From positions 4,774,001 to 4,838,000 of the forward strand of contig OZ246983.1 in assembly GCA_965232595.1 (NCBI GenBank): a stretch of DNA of 64,000 bases, written 5' to 3'. The notes under the pieces were generated by a model. That model saw only the letters and a list, made by a program, of their open reading frames with translations, did no database searches and had not been told where the DNA came from. Of the stretch, positions 7,718 through 15,640 are shown piece after piece. The stretch's first letter is position 1; every line of letters begins with the position of its first letter. The DNA comes from SZUA-309 sp965232595. GTDB taxonomy: Bacteria; Pseudomonadota; Gammaproteobacteria; Pseudomonadales; Azotimanducaceae. Position numbers and translations under genes: made by a program.

Positions 7718-9325
7718 ATGAATCTTCGAGAACACATTGATCAGAGTTACCGGGCGTCGGTTGCCGGGATGGATATTCCCTGGATGCTCGGGCAGTGGGC
7801 GGAGAAGCAGCCGGAAAAGATCTGCCTGATCTGGCGACCGTTCACTGGTGAGCAGCAGTCCTGGACCTACCGTGAACTGTTCGATGCGGCACGCCGATTG
7901 GCGGCCGGTCTGAAGAACAGGGGCGTGAACACTGGCGACTTTGTCTTCATCCACATGGATAACTCGCCGGAGTTCATCATCAGCTGGTACGGCTGTGCCA
8001 TGCTGGGTGCGGTGGCGGTGTCGACCAACACGCGGTGTGTCGCCCGGGATCTCAGCTACTTCGAGGAAGTGGTTGAACCTGTGTGTGCCCTGACCCAGCC
8101 GAAGTATGCCGAGCTGATCAGGGCGTCATGTTCCCACCTGAGGTTTATTGCCGTCACCGACACGGATTCCGGTGAACCGCGGGAAGATGTCGACGAGATC
8201 ATCAGTTCGATCGATGCGATACCCTTCGATGAGCTGCCCGGTAACAAGCCCATTGACCTGTCTCGACCTGACCCGGCACGCAACCTCAGCGTTCAGTTTA
8301 CGTCCGGCACCACCTCAAGACCGAAAGCGGTGCTCTGGACCCATGGCAACGGTATCTGGGCAGGCAAGACATCGGCCCAGCACTATCGCCTGCGCGAAGA
8401 CGATATCACGCTCATTTACATGCCCCTCTTCCACACCAACGCCCAGGGCTACTCGATGCTGTCGACTCACTGGTCCGGCGGGACCATCGTCGTCCAGCCG
8501 AAGTTCTCTGCGTCACGATACTGGCAGGTGATCATGGAGCACGGTGTTACCTGGGCATCGATGATCCCATTTGCCATCAAAGCAATTGCCGGGCAGCCGG
8601 TACCTGACCACAAGATGCGGCTCTGGAGCCTGGGTGCACGTGTGCCGGAAATGGAAGCGATGTTTGGTGTAGCGACGCTCGGGCTGTGGGGCATGACTGA
8701 AACACTGACCCAGGGGACCGTGGCGGACCCGGATCACCTGGGCCCGCCCGGAACGATCGGGCGCGCTGCACCCGGTTACGAGATTGAGTTACGCAGGCCC
8801 GATGGCTCGCTGTGCGGGCCGGGAGAACAAGGCCATCTCTACATCCGGGGAGTTCGGGGCGTCAGCCTCTTCAAGGAGTACTACCGGAATCCGGAAGCGA
8901 ATGAATCATCATTCGATGAAAACGGTTTCTTTGATACAGGCGATATCGTCAGGTCTGATGAGGATGGCTGGCTGTATTTCTGTGATCGGGACAAGGACAT
9001 GCTCAAGGTTGGTGTCGAAAATGTCGCGGCCTCCGAAATTGAAACGGTCGTCATGCAGACCGGTCTCGTCGGTGAGTGCGCTGTTGTCGGCCAGAAACAC
9101 CACATGCTCGACGAGGTGCCGGTCGTGTTTGTCATCCCCAGTCCGACGGGAGCAGCGCTCGGTTCGGATGAACTCGAACAGAAGATCATTGGGCACTGCA
9201 GAGTCAATCTGCCCGACTTCAAGGTCGTGCGGAGCGTGCACGTGGTGGAGGAACTGCCCCGCTCAACCCTTGAGAAGATCGCCAAAAACGTACTGAGAGA
9301 TCGATTGCCCGCGATTGAGGAATGA
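7718..9325 (+). CDS. Class I AMP-forming acyl-CoA synthetase/ligase
   Basis: This 535-residue member of the ANL family adenylates a carboxylic acid and transfers it to CoA. The phosphate-binding motif is FTSGTTSRPKAV (about 194-205), where Ser200 replaces the usual Gly. GLWGMTETLTQ is the A5-type motif, DTGD follows the A7 region, and Lys520 in STLEKIAKN is the candidate catalytic lysine. It probably activates the acid released by the neighbouring hydrolase or esterase. It lies between two palindromic repeats, downstream of the amidohydrolase in the same direction. Confidence 0.92.
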   Translation: MNLREHIDQSYRASVAGMDIPWMLGQWAEKQPEKICLIWRPFTGEQQSWTYRELFDAARRLAAGLKNRGVNTGDFVFIHMDNSPEFIISWYGCAMLGAVAVSTNTRCVARDLSYFEEVVEPVCALTQPKYAELIRASCSHLRFIAVTDTDSGEPREDVDEIISSIDAIPFDELPGNKPIDLSRPDPARNLSVQFTSGTTSRPKAVLWTHGNGIWAGKTSAQHYRLREDDITLIYMPLFHTNAQGYSMLSTHWSGGTIVVQPKFSASRYWQVIMEHGVTWASMIPFAIKAIAGQPVPDHKMRLWSLGARVPEMEAMFGVATLGLWGMTETLTQGTVADPDHLGPPGTIGRAAPGYEIELRRPDGSLCGPGEQGHLYIRGVRGVSLFKEYYRNPEANESSFDENGFFDTGDIVRSDEDGWLYFCDRDKDMLKVGVENVAASEIETVVMQTGLVGECAVVGQKHHMLDEVPVVFVIPSPTGAALGSDELEQKIIGHCRVNLPDFKVVRSVHVVEELPRSTLEKIAKNVLRDRLPAIEE

Positions 9326-9369
9326 GTCGGGCATTAGCATTACACGAGAATCTATCAGGAGAATAAAAT

Positions 9370-9411
9370 ATGAAGAGAGTGGTTACAGGTCACAATGAAG
9401 TCGGCGGTTAA
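9370..9411 (+). pseudogene. Remnant of a cupin gene 5' end
   Basis: A 13-codon frame after a ribosome-binding site (CAGGAGAA) encodes MKRVVTGHNEVGG. It matches the first residues of the cupin at 6056 (MKKVITGHDGQG) and then stops. It looks like the surviving start of a second cupin gene deleted from this cluster. Nothing else of the cupin is recognisable before the esterase gene. Confidence 0.4.
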
Positions 9412-9429
9412 ACACCCTTGTTGCCGTTG

Positions 9430-9455
9430 CCAGAGCGCTATCAACAACGCTCTGG
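9430..9455. terminator. Hairpin after the cupin remnant
   Basis: CCAGAGCG and CGCTCTGG form a perfect 8-bp stem with a 10-base loop. No T tract follows, so it could be a weak terminator, an operator or a processing site upstream of the esterase gene. Confidence 0.4.
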
Positions 9456-9500
9456 TGACGATCTCTCGATTGCTTACTCGTCACCAATCTGGTGCTCCAC

Positions 9501-11078
9501 ATGAAATATGATTTACGCATTCTGCTGCTCCTCTTGGCAGCTTTCTCAGTACCTGTATTTGCCGCAGGTGAATTGCCTCAGAAAAGATGTGACAGCGTCT
9601 ATAAACTGAGCGATGCCTTTAATGCCATCGAGCCCGGTGTGCTGATTCCTGCAGTGGGTGAAATCCCGGAACATTGTCGCGTACGCGGTGTTATAGATGG
9701 CACTATCCGGTTTGAACTGAGTATGCCGATTGAGGGATGGCAGGGCAGGTTCCTGTTTCTGGCACCGGGTGGCCTGGCCGGTGTGATTGGCGATACGCGG
9801 GGCATGCTGAAGGAGGGCTTTGCCCAATCGACCACTGATTCCGGGCATGAAGGTCCGAACGACCCATCATTCTATCGTGACGATCACGCCAAGATTAACT
9901 TTGGCTTTCGCTCAAATCATCTGACCACGGTTCTGTCAAAGAAAATTATCGCAGCCTTTTATGGCAAAGAAGTTGAGTACGCCTACCTGTGGGGATGCTC
10001 CAAGGGTGGTCACGGTGCGTTGATGGAAGCATTGAGGTTTCCGGATGACTTCGACGGCATCATCGCCGGTGCACCTGCTGTTAACCTCGTCACTGATCTA
10101 CCGGCTTTTGCCATTCAAAACAGCAGACTGCAGAAGAAGCATCGGTTAACCAGGGAGTCAGCGGAGATTCTGGATGCCAACAGCCGACGTGCCTGTGATC
10201 TCCTGGATGGAGCAGAAGACGGCATTATTTCTAATCCAAAAAAATGCACGCTGGAGTTGCTGGCGCTGGATGATCTGGAATGTTCGCCGGGTCAGACAGC
10301 AGATTGCCTGACAGCAGGGCAGATTGAATTTGCTGAAGCCATCTACACCGGCATCAAGGATGACGACGGCAATGTGGTTGTGCCGGGTGTTTACCCGGGT
10401 GCGGAATCCGGCGGTGATTTCGAGCTCTGGATTACAGGTCCGGTGCCATTTTTGCCCGAGGGTATGGCGGCAAATGACCTGACAGGTGACGTTCTGACCA
10501 ACATCATGCATCGTGATCCGGAATTTGACCTGGACAACTTTGATATCACTCGGGACAGAGACAGGGTGCTGGATATAACCGCTACGGTTTCGTTACCGAA
10601 GCCGGACCTGTCGGGCTTTATGGAGAGCGGCGGTAAACTGATCGTCTATAACGGCTGGCATGATCACCCCTGTCGTGCAGCTGAGCTTGAGGCTTTTTAC
10701 GCCGAAGCCCAGGACATCAATGGCCGCGAGGCCCTGGATGAGCATATGCGGGTCTTCATGGTGCCGGGTATGGTGCACTGTGTCGGCGGACCCGGTGCCT
10801 GGGCTGCAGACTACTATGCAGCGATCATCGACTGGGTTGAAAACGACAAAAAGCCGGAACGGATTCTTGGTGAACACCCCGGAGAGTTCACCTTCCTGGA
10901 AGCGTTCAGTAATGCCGGTGGTGCCAACTGGCATGAAGGTGTGATGGCTCTTGGCGCCGAAATTAAGCCGGATCGAAAACAATTTTCCCGACCTTTGTGT
11001 CCGTATCCGGCCTATGCCAGGTACGACGGTAAGGGCGATATCAATGAGGCGGCGAGTTTCGACTGCGTTGTCGATTAA
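9501..11078 (+). CDS. Tannase/feruloyl esterase family protein
   Basis: This 525-residue secreted alpha/beta-hydrolase has a signal peptide (MKYDLRILLLLLAAFSVPVFA). The nucleophile Ser167 is in GCSKGGHGAL, an Asp candidate lies in YNGWHDHPC, and the catalytic His in PGMVHCVGG. The family hydrolyses ester bonds of galloyl, feruloyl or phthalate-type esters. I prefer ATG 9501 to GTG 9492 because it begins directly at the signal peptide. In this cluster it could release an aromatic acid for the upstream ligase. Base composition is visibly more AT-rich than the rest of the window, supporting transfer. Confidence 0.9.
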   Translation: MKYDLRILLLLLAAFSVPVFAAGELPQKRCDSVYKLSDAFNAIEPGVLIPAVGEIPEHCRVRGVIDGTIRFELSMPIEGWQGRFLFLAPGGLAGVIGDTRGMLKEGFAQSTTDSGHEGPNDPSFYRDDHAKINFGFRSNHLTTVLSKKIIAAFYGKEVEYAYLWGCSKGGHGALMEALRFPDDFDGIIAGAPAVNLVTDLPAFAIQNSRLQKKHRLTRESAEILDANSRRACDLLDGAEDGIISNPKKCTLELLALDDLECSPGQTADCLTAGQIEFAEAIYTGIKDDDGNVVVPGVYPGAESGGDFELWITGPVPFLPEGMAANDLTGDVLTNIMHRDPEFDLDNFDITRDRDRVLDITATVSLPKPDLSGFMESGGKLIVYNGWHDHPCRAAELEAFYAEAQDINGREALDEHMRVFMVPGMVHCVGGPGAWAADYYAAIIDWVENDKKPERILGEHPGEFTFLEAFSNAGGANWHEGVMALGAEIKPDRKQFSRPLCPYPAYARYDGKGDINEAASFDCVVD

Positions 11079-11091
11079 CTACTTGGAGTAA

Positions 11092-11119
11092 TGGGGTCAG
11101 AGTAGTTACTCTGACCCCA
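11092..11119. repeat. TGGGGTCAGAGTA palindromic element, copy 2
   Basis: TGGGGTCAGAGTA and TACTCTGACCCCA form a perfect 13-base inverted repeat with a 2-base spacer, 14 bases after the esterase stop. The same element in weaker form lies at 7627-7652, so the pair brackets the ligase and esterase genes. It can also act as the transcript-end hairpin. Confidence 0.8.
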
Positions 11120-11199
11120 CCGCCGGCGGTTGTTGCTATCACCGCTCTTGGGGTCAATTGGTTGCATCCGTGGCACGGCGCACCTACCCGGCCAGATTT

Positions 11200-11218
11200 A
11201 ATCCTGCCGTCCCGACCA
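11200..11218 (+). repeat. attR-like 19-bp direct repeat
   Basis: AATCCTGCCGTCCCGACCA is identical to the 3' end of tRNA-Pro at 4660-4678, in the same orientation. Upstream (11149-11165) GGGGTCAATTGGTTGCA also resembles the tRNA anticodon arm and variable region, so a damaged tRNA copy with an insertion may lie here. The remaining bases up to 11359 show no clear gene. Confidence 0.6.
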
Positions 11219-11359
11219 TCTTCTGACTGTCCACCCCGACGCATCTGATTCATGATGGTGTCCACATGATGTGCTGGGTCTGGGCGGCAACGATGTCCTT
11301 GAGGATTTTCAGCACTTCTAGGCGTTTAATTTTTTTCGGATTAGATCGAGCAGAGACAT

Positions 11360-12247
11360 ATGAAGGACTTTTCAGGCAAGACCGCGGTGATCACGGGAGC
11401 CGGATCCGGCATGGGCAGGTACCTCGCTGTTCTGCTTGCGAAGGCAGGTGCAAATGTTGCGATCTGCGACATCAATCCGGACACCCTGGCGGGCACCGCC
11501 GCCATGGTCCGTCAATACAACGTGCGACTCTCCAGTCACACAGTAGACATGGGCGATATGGATCAGGTTGAAGCGCTACCAGAAGCCGTGATCGAGCAGC
11601 ACGGTTCGGTGGACCTGGTGTTCAACAACGCCGGTGTCACGATGGGCTCAACCTTTGCGGGCATGTCGGAGGATGACTGGGATTGGGTGATGAACATCAA
11701 CCTCAACGGTGTTGTGAAATCCACACGCGCCTTTCTGCCTTATCTCCAGGATCGTCCAGAGGCAGTGCTCGTCAACACCTCCTCCATATTCGGCATGATC
11801 GCCGTGCCCGGTCAGTCGGTGTACCACGCGACCAAGTTCGCAGTGCGTGGCTTCACGGAGAGTCTGGCGAAAGAGTTCAAAGACAGTTCGGTGCAGGTGC
11901 ACTGCGTGCACCCAGGCCATGTAGGGACAAACATCATTTCCAATTCCCGGTTTAACGACGAAGATCAGCCGGCATTGGGCGGTGGCAACCTTGATCGAAA
12001 CAAGATGGAAGAGTTCTTCCGCACCAAGGGTATGCATCCAAGTAAGGCGGCAGACATCATCCTGAACGGCGTTAAACGCAACAAGCGCAGGATCTTCATC
12101 GGGCTGGACGCGAAGCTGATTGATCTGGCCCAGCGGATCTCACCCATGCACTACCACTGGTTTTTGCCGGTTATCTCCCTGCCCCTTTCGCTCCTGCGCA
12201 ACAAACAAGGTCTGAAAGACCTGCCCGAGGAACCGGCCACGAGTTAG
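11360..12247 (+). CDS. Short-chain dehydrogenase/reductase
   Basis: This 295-residue classical SDR has the cofactor motif TGAGSGMG (12-19), NNAG (89-92) and the catalytic Ser141/142, Tyr155 and Lys159 (YHATK). It would oxidise or reduce an alcohol or ketone with NAD(P)H. Asp37 at the end of the second strand suggests a preference for NAD. It stands alone just outside the attR-like repeat, so its link to the island is uncertain. Confidence 0.9.
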   Translation: MKDFSGKTAVITGAGSGMGRYLAVLLAKAGANVAICDINPDTLAGTAAMVRQYNVRLSSHTVDMGDMDQVEALPEAVIEQHGSVDLVFNNAGVTMGSTFAGMSEDDWDWVMNINLNGVVKSTRAFLPYLQDRPEAVLVNTSSIFGMIAVPGQSVYHATKFAVRGFTESLAKEFKDSSVQVHCVHPGHVGTNIISNSRFNDEDQPALGGGNLDRNKMEEFFRTKGMHPSKAADIILNGVKRNKRRIFIGLDAKLIDLAQRISPMHYHWFLPVISLPLSLLRNKQGLKDLPEEPATS

Positions 12248-12270
12248 CCATGCTACTGGGCATGAAAGGA

Positions 12271-12552
12271 TCAAGCAGCGTCGAATTCCCTGACATTTCC
12301 GAGATCCACTTCCTTGGCAGCCTCTTCGAGGTCATAACTCGTCTGCAGATTCAGCCAGAACTCTGGTGAAGTACCGAAGTACTTAGCGAGGCGCAAAGCA
12401 GAGTTGGCAGTGATTGAGCGTTTTCCATGCACAATTTCGTTGATTGCCCTTGGCGACATACCAATCTCTCGCCCCAATCGATTCTGGCTGATGCCAAATT
12501 CCTTGAGGAACTCCTCGAGTAGAATTTCACCAGGATGTATGTTCTCTAACAT
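12271..12552 (-). CDS. higA: HigA-family antitoxin (module 1)
   Basis: This 93-residue XRE-type helix-turn-helix protein begins with the typical HPGEILLEEFL and continues through SQNRLGREIGMSPRAINEIVHGKR to TSPEFWLNLQ. HigA neutralises the HigB ribonuclease and represses its own operon. It starts 8 bases after the stop of a truncated higB, so here the antitoxin survives without a full toxin. It is 45-50% identical by eye to HigA at 12842-13111. Confidence 0.88.
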   Translation of the reverse strand: MLENIHPGEILLEEFLKEFGISQNRLGREIGMSPRAINEIVHGKRSITANSALRLAKYFGTSPEFWLNLQTSYDLEEAAKEVDLGNVREFDAA

Positions 12553-12560
12553 GATGCACC

Positions 12561-12740
12561 TTAGTGGTAGTCCACAATCTCCACGTCACTGGCAGAGTTG
12601 TCTTTCCAAACGAAACAAACTCGCCACTGATCATTGATTCGAATGCTGTGTTGTCCACGACGATCGCCCTTCAGTTTTTCCAGGCGATTGGACGGTGGAA
12701 TTCTAAGGTCATCAATCCTGGACATCACAGTTGCCCTCAT
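12561..12740 (-). pseudogene. 5'-truncated higB toxin (module 1)
   Basis: A 59-codon minus-strand frame from ATG 12740 encodes the C-terminal two-thirds of HigB: RIPPSNRLEKLKG, HSIRINDQWRV and VEIVDYH all align with the complete toxin at 13124-13414. About 36 N-terminal residues are missing, and a TAA sits two codons upstream of the ATG. No continuation is recognisable in the other frames before the next higA. The toxin is probably inactive, leaving an orphan antitoxin. Confidence 0.75.
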
Positions 12741-12841
12741 GGGTTACTGGTTAGATGGTTTACAGATCGTACCGGAGACGTGGATTACAGTTCGCAGGTG
12801 CGACGTGCACTCACGTCGACGTGAAAGAGAGTAATCGTCTC

Positions 12842-13111
12842 TTACGCCGCGCTGCGCGCGCGCCGTGCCTTATCCAAGTCGTACGTTGCCTGAAGATTCA
12901 TCCACATTTTTGGGGAAGTCCCCAACACATCGGCTAAGTCCAAAGCTGCCTCTGCAGTAACTCCTCTTTTTCCGCGAATGAGTTCATTTAATCTCGCGCG
13001 TGTCCATCCGATCTTGTCAGCAAACGCTGTCTGGGTCATACCCAATGGTTCAAGAAATTCTTCCATAAGAATTTCACCCGGATGGAATGGATTTTTAGGT
13101 TGCTTGCTCAC
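12842..13111 (-). CDS. higA: HigA-family antitoxin (module 2)
   Basis: This 89-residue XRE-family antitoxin has FHPGEILMEEFLEPLG, a helix-turn-helix (TQTAFADKIGWTRARLNELI) and GTSPKMWMNLQATYD, all typical of HigA. It starts 12 bases after the HigB stop at 13124 in the toxin-first order of higBA. It would bind HigB and repress the operon through the palindrome at 13423-13441. Confidence 0.9.
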   Translation of the reverse strand: MSKQPKNPFHPGEILMEEFLEPLGMTQTAFADKIGWTRARLNELIRGKRGVTAEAALDLADVLGTSPKMWMNLQATYDLDKARRARSAA

Positions 13112-13123
13112 GCCTCACCTCAA

Positions 13124-13414
13124 CTAATGATAGTCAACTATCTCTACGTCCATAGCCTGTCCGCTTTGCCAACGAAACACGACACGCCATTGATCGTTGA
13201 TCCGGATCGAATGAAGTCCTTTTCTGTTGCCTCTGAGAGCTTCAAGTCGATTGCCTGGAGGTACTCGAAGGTCCTTTAATTCGGCAGCGTCATGCAGATA
13301 AAGAAGCTTCCTTCTGGCGACTCGGCGTAGTTCTTGCGGGAACGCCCTTGTGGCTCGACTGCTCTTGTCATAGAAAAGATCTTCTGCAAGCCGGTTCCCG
13401 AACGATTCGATCAT
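13124..13414 (-). CDS. higB: HigB-family toxin (module 2)
   Basis: This encodes a complete 96-residue RelE/HigB-type mRNA interferase, containing LYLHDAAELKDLRVPPGNRLEALRG, HSIRINDQWRVVFRW and the usual C-terminal VEIVDYH. HigB cleaves translated mRNA on the ribosome when it is not bound by HigA. AGGA lies 3-4 bases before ATG 13414. Its antitoxin follows immediately. Confidence 0.9.
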   Translation of the reverse strand: MIESFGNRLAEDLFYDKSSRATRAFPQELRRVARRKLLYLHDAAELKDLRVPPGNRLEALRGNRKGLHSIRINDQWRVVFRWQSGQAMDVEIVDYH

Positions 13415-13422
13415 GTTCCTAG

Positions 13423-13441
13423 GTTATCGGAAATCGATAAC
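13423..13441. promoter_or_regulatory. Operator palindrome of higBA module 2
   Basis: GTTATCG-GAAAT-CGATAAC is a perfect 7-base inverted repeat eight bases upstream of higB. On the minus strand it lies between TTGACG and TAACCT (17-base spacing), as expected for autoregulation by HigA. No such repeat precedes module 1. Confidence 0.6.
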
Positions 13442-13644
13442 TTCGTCAAAGATATGATGACAATGATCGAGGCTCAGAAAAAGATCATCCATGTTGCAAA
13501 TCCTGTTGCAATGATGTCCAACAATCAGAGGTTCTGAGAGCCGCGGTCTTGCGTGCGAGTATTCAAGTCATTGTTGTAGCTTGTTGTGAAGTCCCTGAGT
13601 GGCTTCATCAAAGATCGAGTATCCTCCACGATTTCGATCTACCC

Positions 13645-14337
13645 ATGGAGAAATCTAGAGTGCAGTTTGATGACGTGCTGCTCGGACGCCGCAGCATTCG
13701 CGGTTACAAGCCCGATCCCGTACCCAAGGCCCTGATCAAGGAAATCCTGACCCTGGCGATGCGTTCACCCTCATCGATGAACACCCAGCCATGGAATTTC
13801 ACGGTCGTCTCCGGCGAAGTCCTCGACCGAATTCGAGCCGGCAACACAGAGCGAAATCTTGCCGGGGTACCGCACTCTCGAGAGTTCCGCATCGGCCAGC
13901 CATTCGCCGGAGAGCACCGCGACCGCCAGGTTGGCGTCGCCAAGCAGCTGTTCGGTGCTATGGGCATCGCGCGCGAAGACAAAGAGGGGCGCCAGGATTG
14001 GGTGTTGCGCGGTTTCCGTCAATTCGACGCGCCGGTGTGTGTGATCATCACGTACGATCGCGTGCTGGCGGACAGCGATGACACGCCCTTCGATTGTGGC
14101 GCAGTCACAACCGCACTGGTGAACGCAGCCTGGTCGCGCGGCCTGGGTGCTGTGATCAACAGCCAGGGCATCATGCAGTCGCCGGTGGTTCGGGAGCATG
14201 CGCAGATTCCTGAAGACCAGGTGATCATGAAGGCTGTTGCGCTCGGCTGGCCGGATGAGAGCTTCCCGGCCAACGCGGTGGTTTCGGAACGCAAAAGCGT
14301 CGATGAAGCTGCCCGCTTCCTGGGTTTCGACGAGTAG
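13645..14337 (+). CDS. Nitroreductase family protein
   Basis: This 230-residue FMN-dependent oxidoreductase has the family opening RRSIRGYKPDPVP, SPSSMNTQPWNF at the FMN site, and GWPDESFPAN near the end. Members reduce nitroaromatics, quinones or flavins with NAD(P)H. I start at ATG 13645 because the family begins close to the RRS motif; the frame upstream to 13549 adds unrelated sequence. Neither start has a strong ribosome-binding site. The interval 13442-13644 contains the higBA promoter region and nothing else recognised. Confidence 0.88.
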   Translation: MEKSRVQFDDVLLGRRSIRGYKPDPVPKALIKEILTLAMRSPSSMNTQPWNFTVVSGEVLDRIRAGNTERNLAGVPHSREFRIGQPFAGEHRDRQVGVAKQLFGAMGIAREDKEGRQDWVLRGFRQFDAPVCVIITYDRVLADSDDTPFDCGAVTTALVNAAWSRGLGAVINSQGIMQSPVVREHAQIPEDQVIMKAVALGWPDESFPANAVVSERKSVDEAARFLGFDE

Positions 14338-14405
14338 GCAATCCTCCCGTCTGATGCGCGGTTGAGAGGTACAATGGTGCTCCCAACGCCTGGGTGAGCA
14401 GCCGC

Positions 14406-15623
14406 ATGTACCACGACTCTTACGACCAGCCCCTGAGCACGGCCAGCGAAGCCGCGGCCCATGCCTTCGACGCTGCTGCGGACAGCCTGCTGGCCGGGGT
14501 CGGCAATCCTCTGGCCGCCGCCGATGCCGTCCTTGAGAAGGACCCCGACTTTGCGCTCGGCCACAGCACCAGGGCGTCCGCATTGATGCTGGCAGGTCGA
14601 ATACCGGATGCCCGGGAGGCTGCCGCGCGGGCTGTCGAGCTCGCCGCCAACGCCACCCGTCGCGAGCAGCAACATGTGGCCATCACTCAGCAGATCATGG
14701 CCGGGCGGCGGGATGACGCGCTGGCTCTGATCAAAGAACACATCGAAGACTTTCCGCGGGATGCACTGGCCATCGATCCGGCAGCAGGCGTCTTTGGCCT
14801 GATCGGCTTCAGCGGTCGGCAGAACCGGGAGCAGGAGCAGCTTGCGTTACTCGAACCTCTCGCGCCCCACTACAGCGATGACTGGTGGTATCAACAGTCA
14901 CTGGCCTTTGCGCTGCTGGAATACGATCAGGCCCGGGAAAGCCTGCCGCTGGTCGAAGCAGCACTGGCAACCCGACCCGACAGCGGTCACGTGGCGCACA
15001 TCTGGGTGCATGCGAAGTTCGAGGCTGGCGAGCACGCTGAAGCGATGGCCTGGCTCAATGACTGGGTTCCGAGCTTTCAGCCCGACGGCATCATGTACTG
15101 CCATCTCTGGTGGCACCTGGCGCTCTTTCATCTGCTCGAAGGGAACTTCGATGCGATGTGGAAGGTTCACGATGCGCATTGCCAGGAAGGTCAGTCAGAG
15201 AGCCCGTCGATCAATCTCTTTACCGACGGTGTGGCCCTGGCCTGGCGGGCCTGGATGGCTGGCGACGAGCGCTCGATGGAACGACTGGAGCATCTGAGAG
15301 AACTGGGAGAACGCTATTTCCCACGCCCGGGCATATTCGTCGACGTGCACCGCGCAGCCTGTCTCGCCGCGCTCGAGGACTGGCCGGCGCTGGAGGAGTT
15401 TCGGGAAGGTTGCCGGGTGACCGCCGAGAAAGGCTTCCTCACCACCGGCAACGTGGTGTTCGAACTGGCCGATGGCTTCGAGGCGTTTGCTAAAGAGAAC
15501 TGGTCAGAAGCGCACAGCGTTCTCTCAAAGGCCTTGCCTTCGGTGGTCCGCATCGGCGGCAGCCGCGCTCAGCGCAGGCTGGTTGATGAGACGATCGCAG
15601 CCGCAGAGCGGCGCCTCCGATAA
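14406..15623 (+). CDS. TTC38-like tetratricopeptide repeat protein
   Basis: This 405-residue helical protein begins MYHDSYDQPLSTAS and contains repeated helix pairs such as HVAHIWVHAKFEAGEHAEAMAWL and MYCHLWWHLALFHLLEGNFD, as in the tetratricopeptide repeat protein 38 family. No enzymatic motif is seen; a scaffolding or binding role is likely. GTG 14394 is an alternative start four codons upstream. The gene ends 17 bases before the CoA-transferase gene and is probably co-transcribed with it. Confidence 0.82.
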   Translation: MYHDSYDQPLSTASEAAAHAFDAAADSLLAGVGNPLAAADAVLEKDPDFALGHSTRASALMLAGRIPDAREAAARAVELAANATRREQQHVAITQQIMAGRRDDALALIKEHIEDFPRDALAIDPAAGVFGLIGFSGRQNREQEQLALLEPLAPHYSDDWWYQQSLAFALLEYDQARESLPLVEAALATRPDSGHVAHIWVHAKFEAGEHAEAMAWLNDWVPSFQPDGIMYCHLWWHLALFHLLEGNFDAMWKVHDAHCQEGQSESPSINLFTDGVALAWRAWMAGDERSMERLEHLRELGERYFPRPGIFVDVHRAACLAALEDWPALEEFREGCRVTAEKGFLTTGNVVFELADGFEAFAKENWSEAHSVLSKALPSVVRIGGSRAQRRLVDETIAAAERRLR

Positions 15624-15640
15624 GCTGACGAGGGGAAGAC

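Noticed and set aside
11265..11345. Leftward frame reading RLEVLKILKDIVAAQTQHIMW
   Set aside because: It looks protein-like but is short, has no recognised family or start, and overlaps the leader of the SDR gene.
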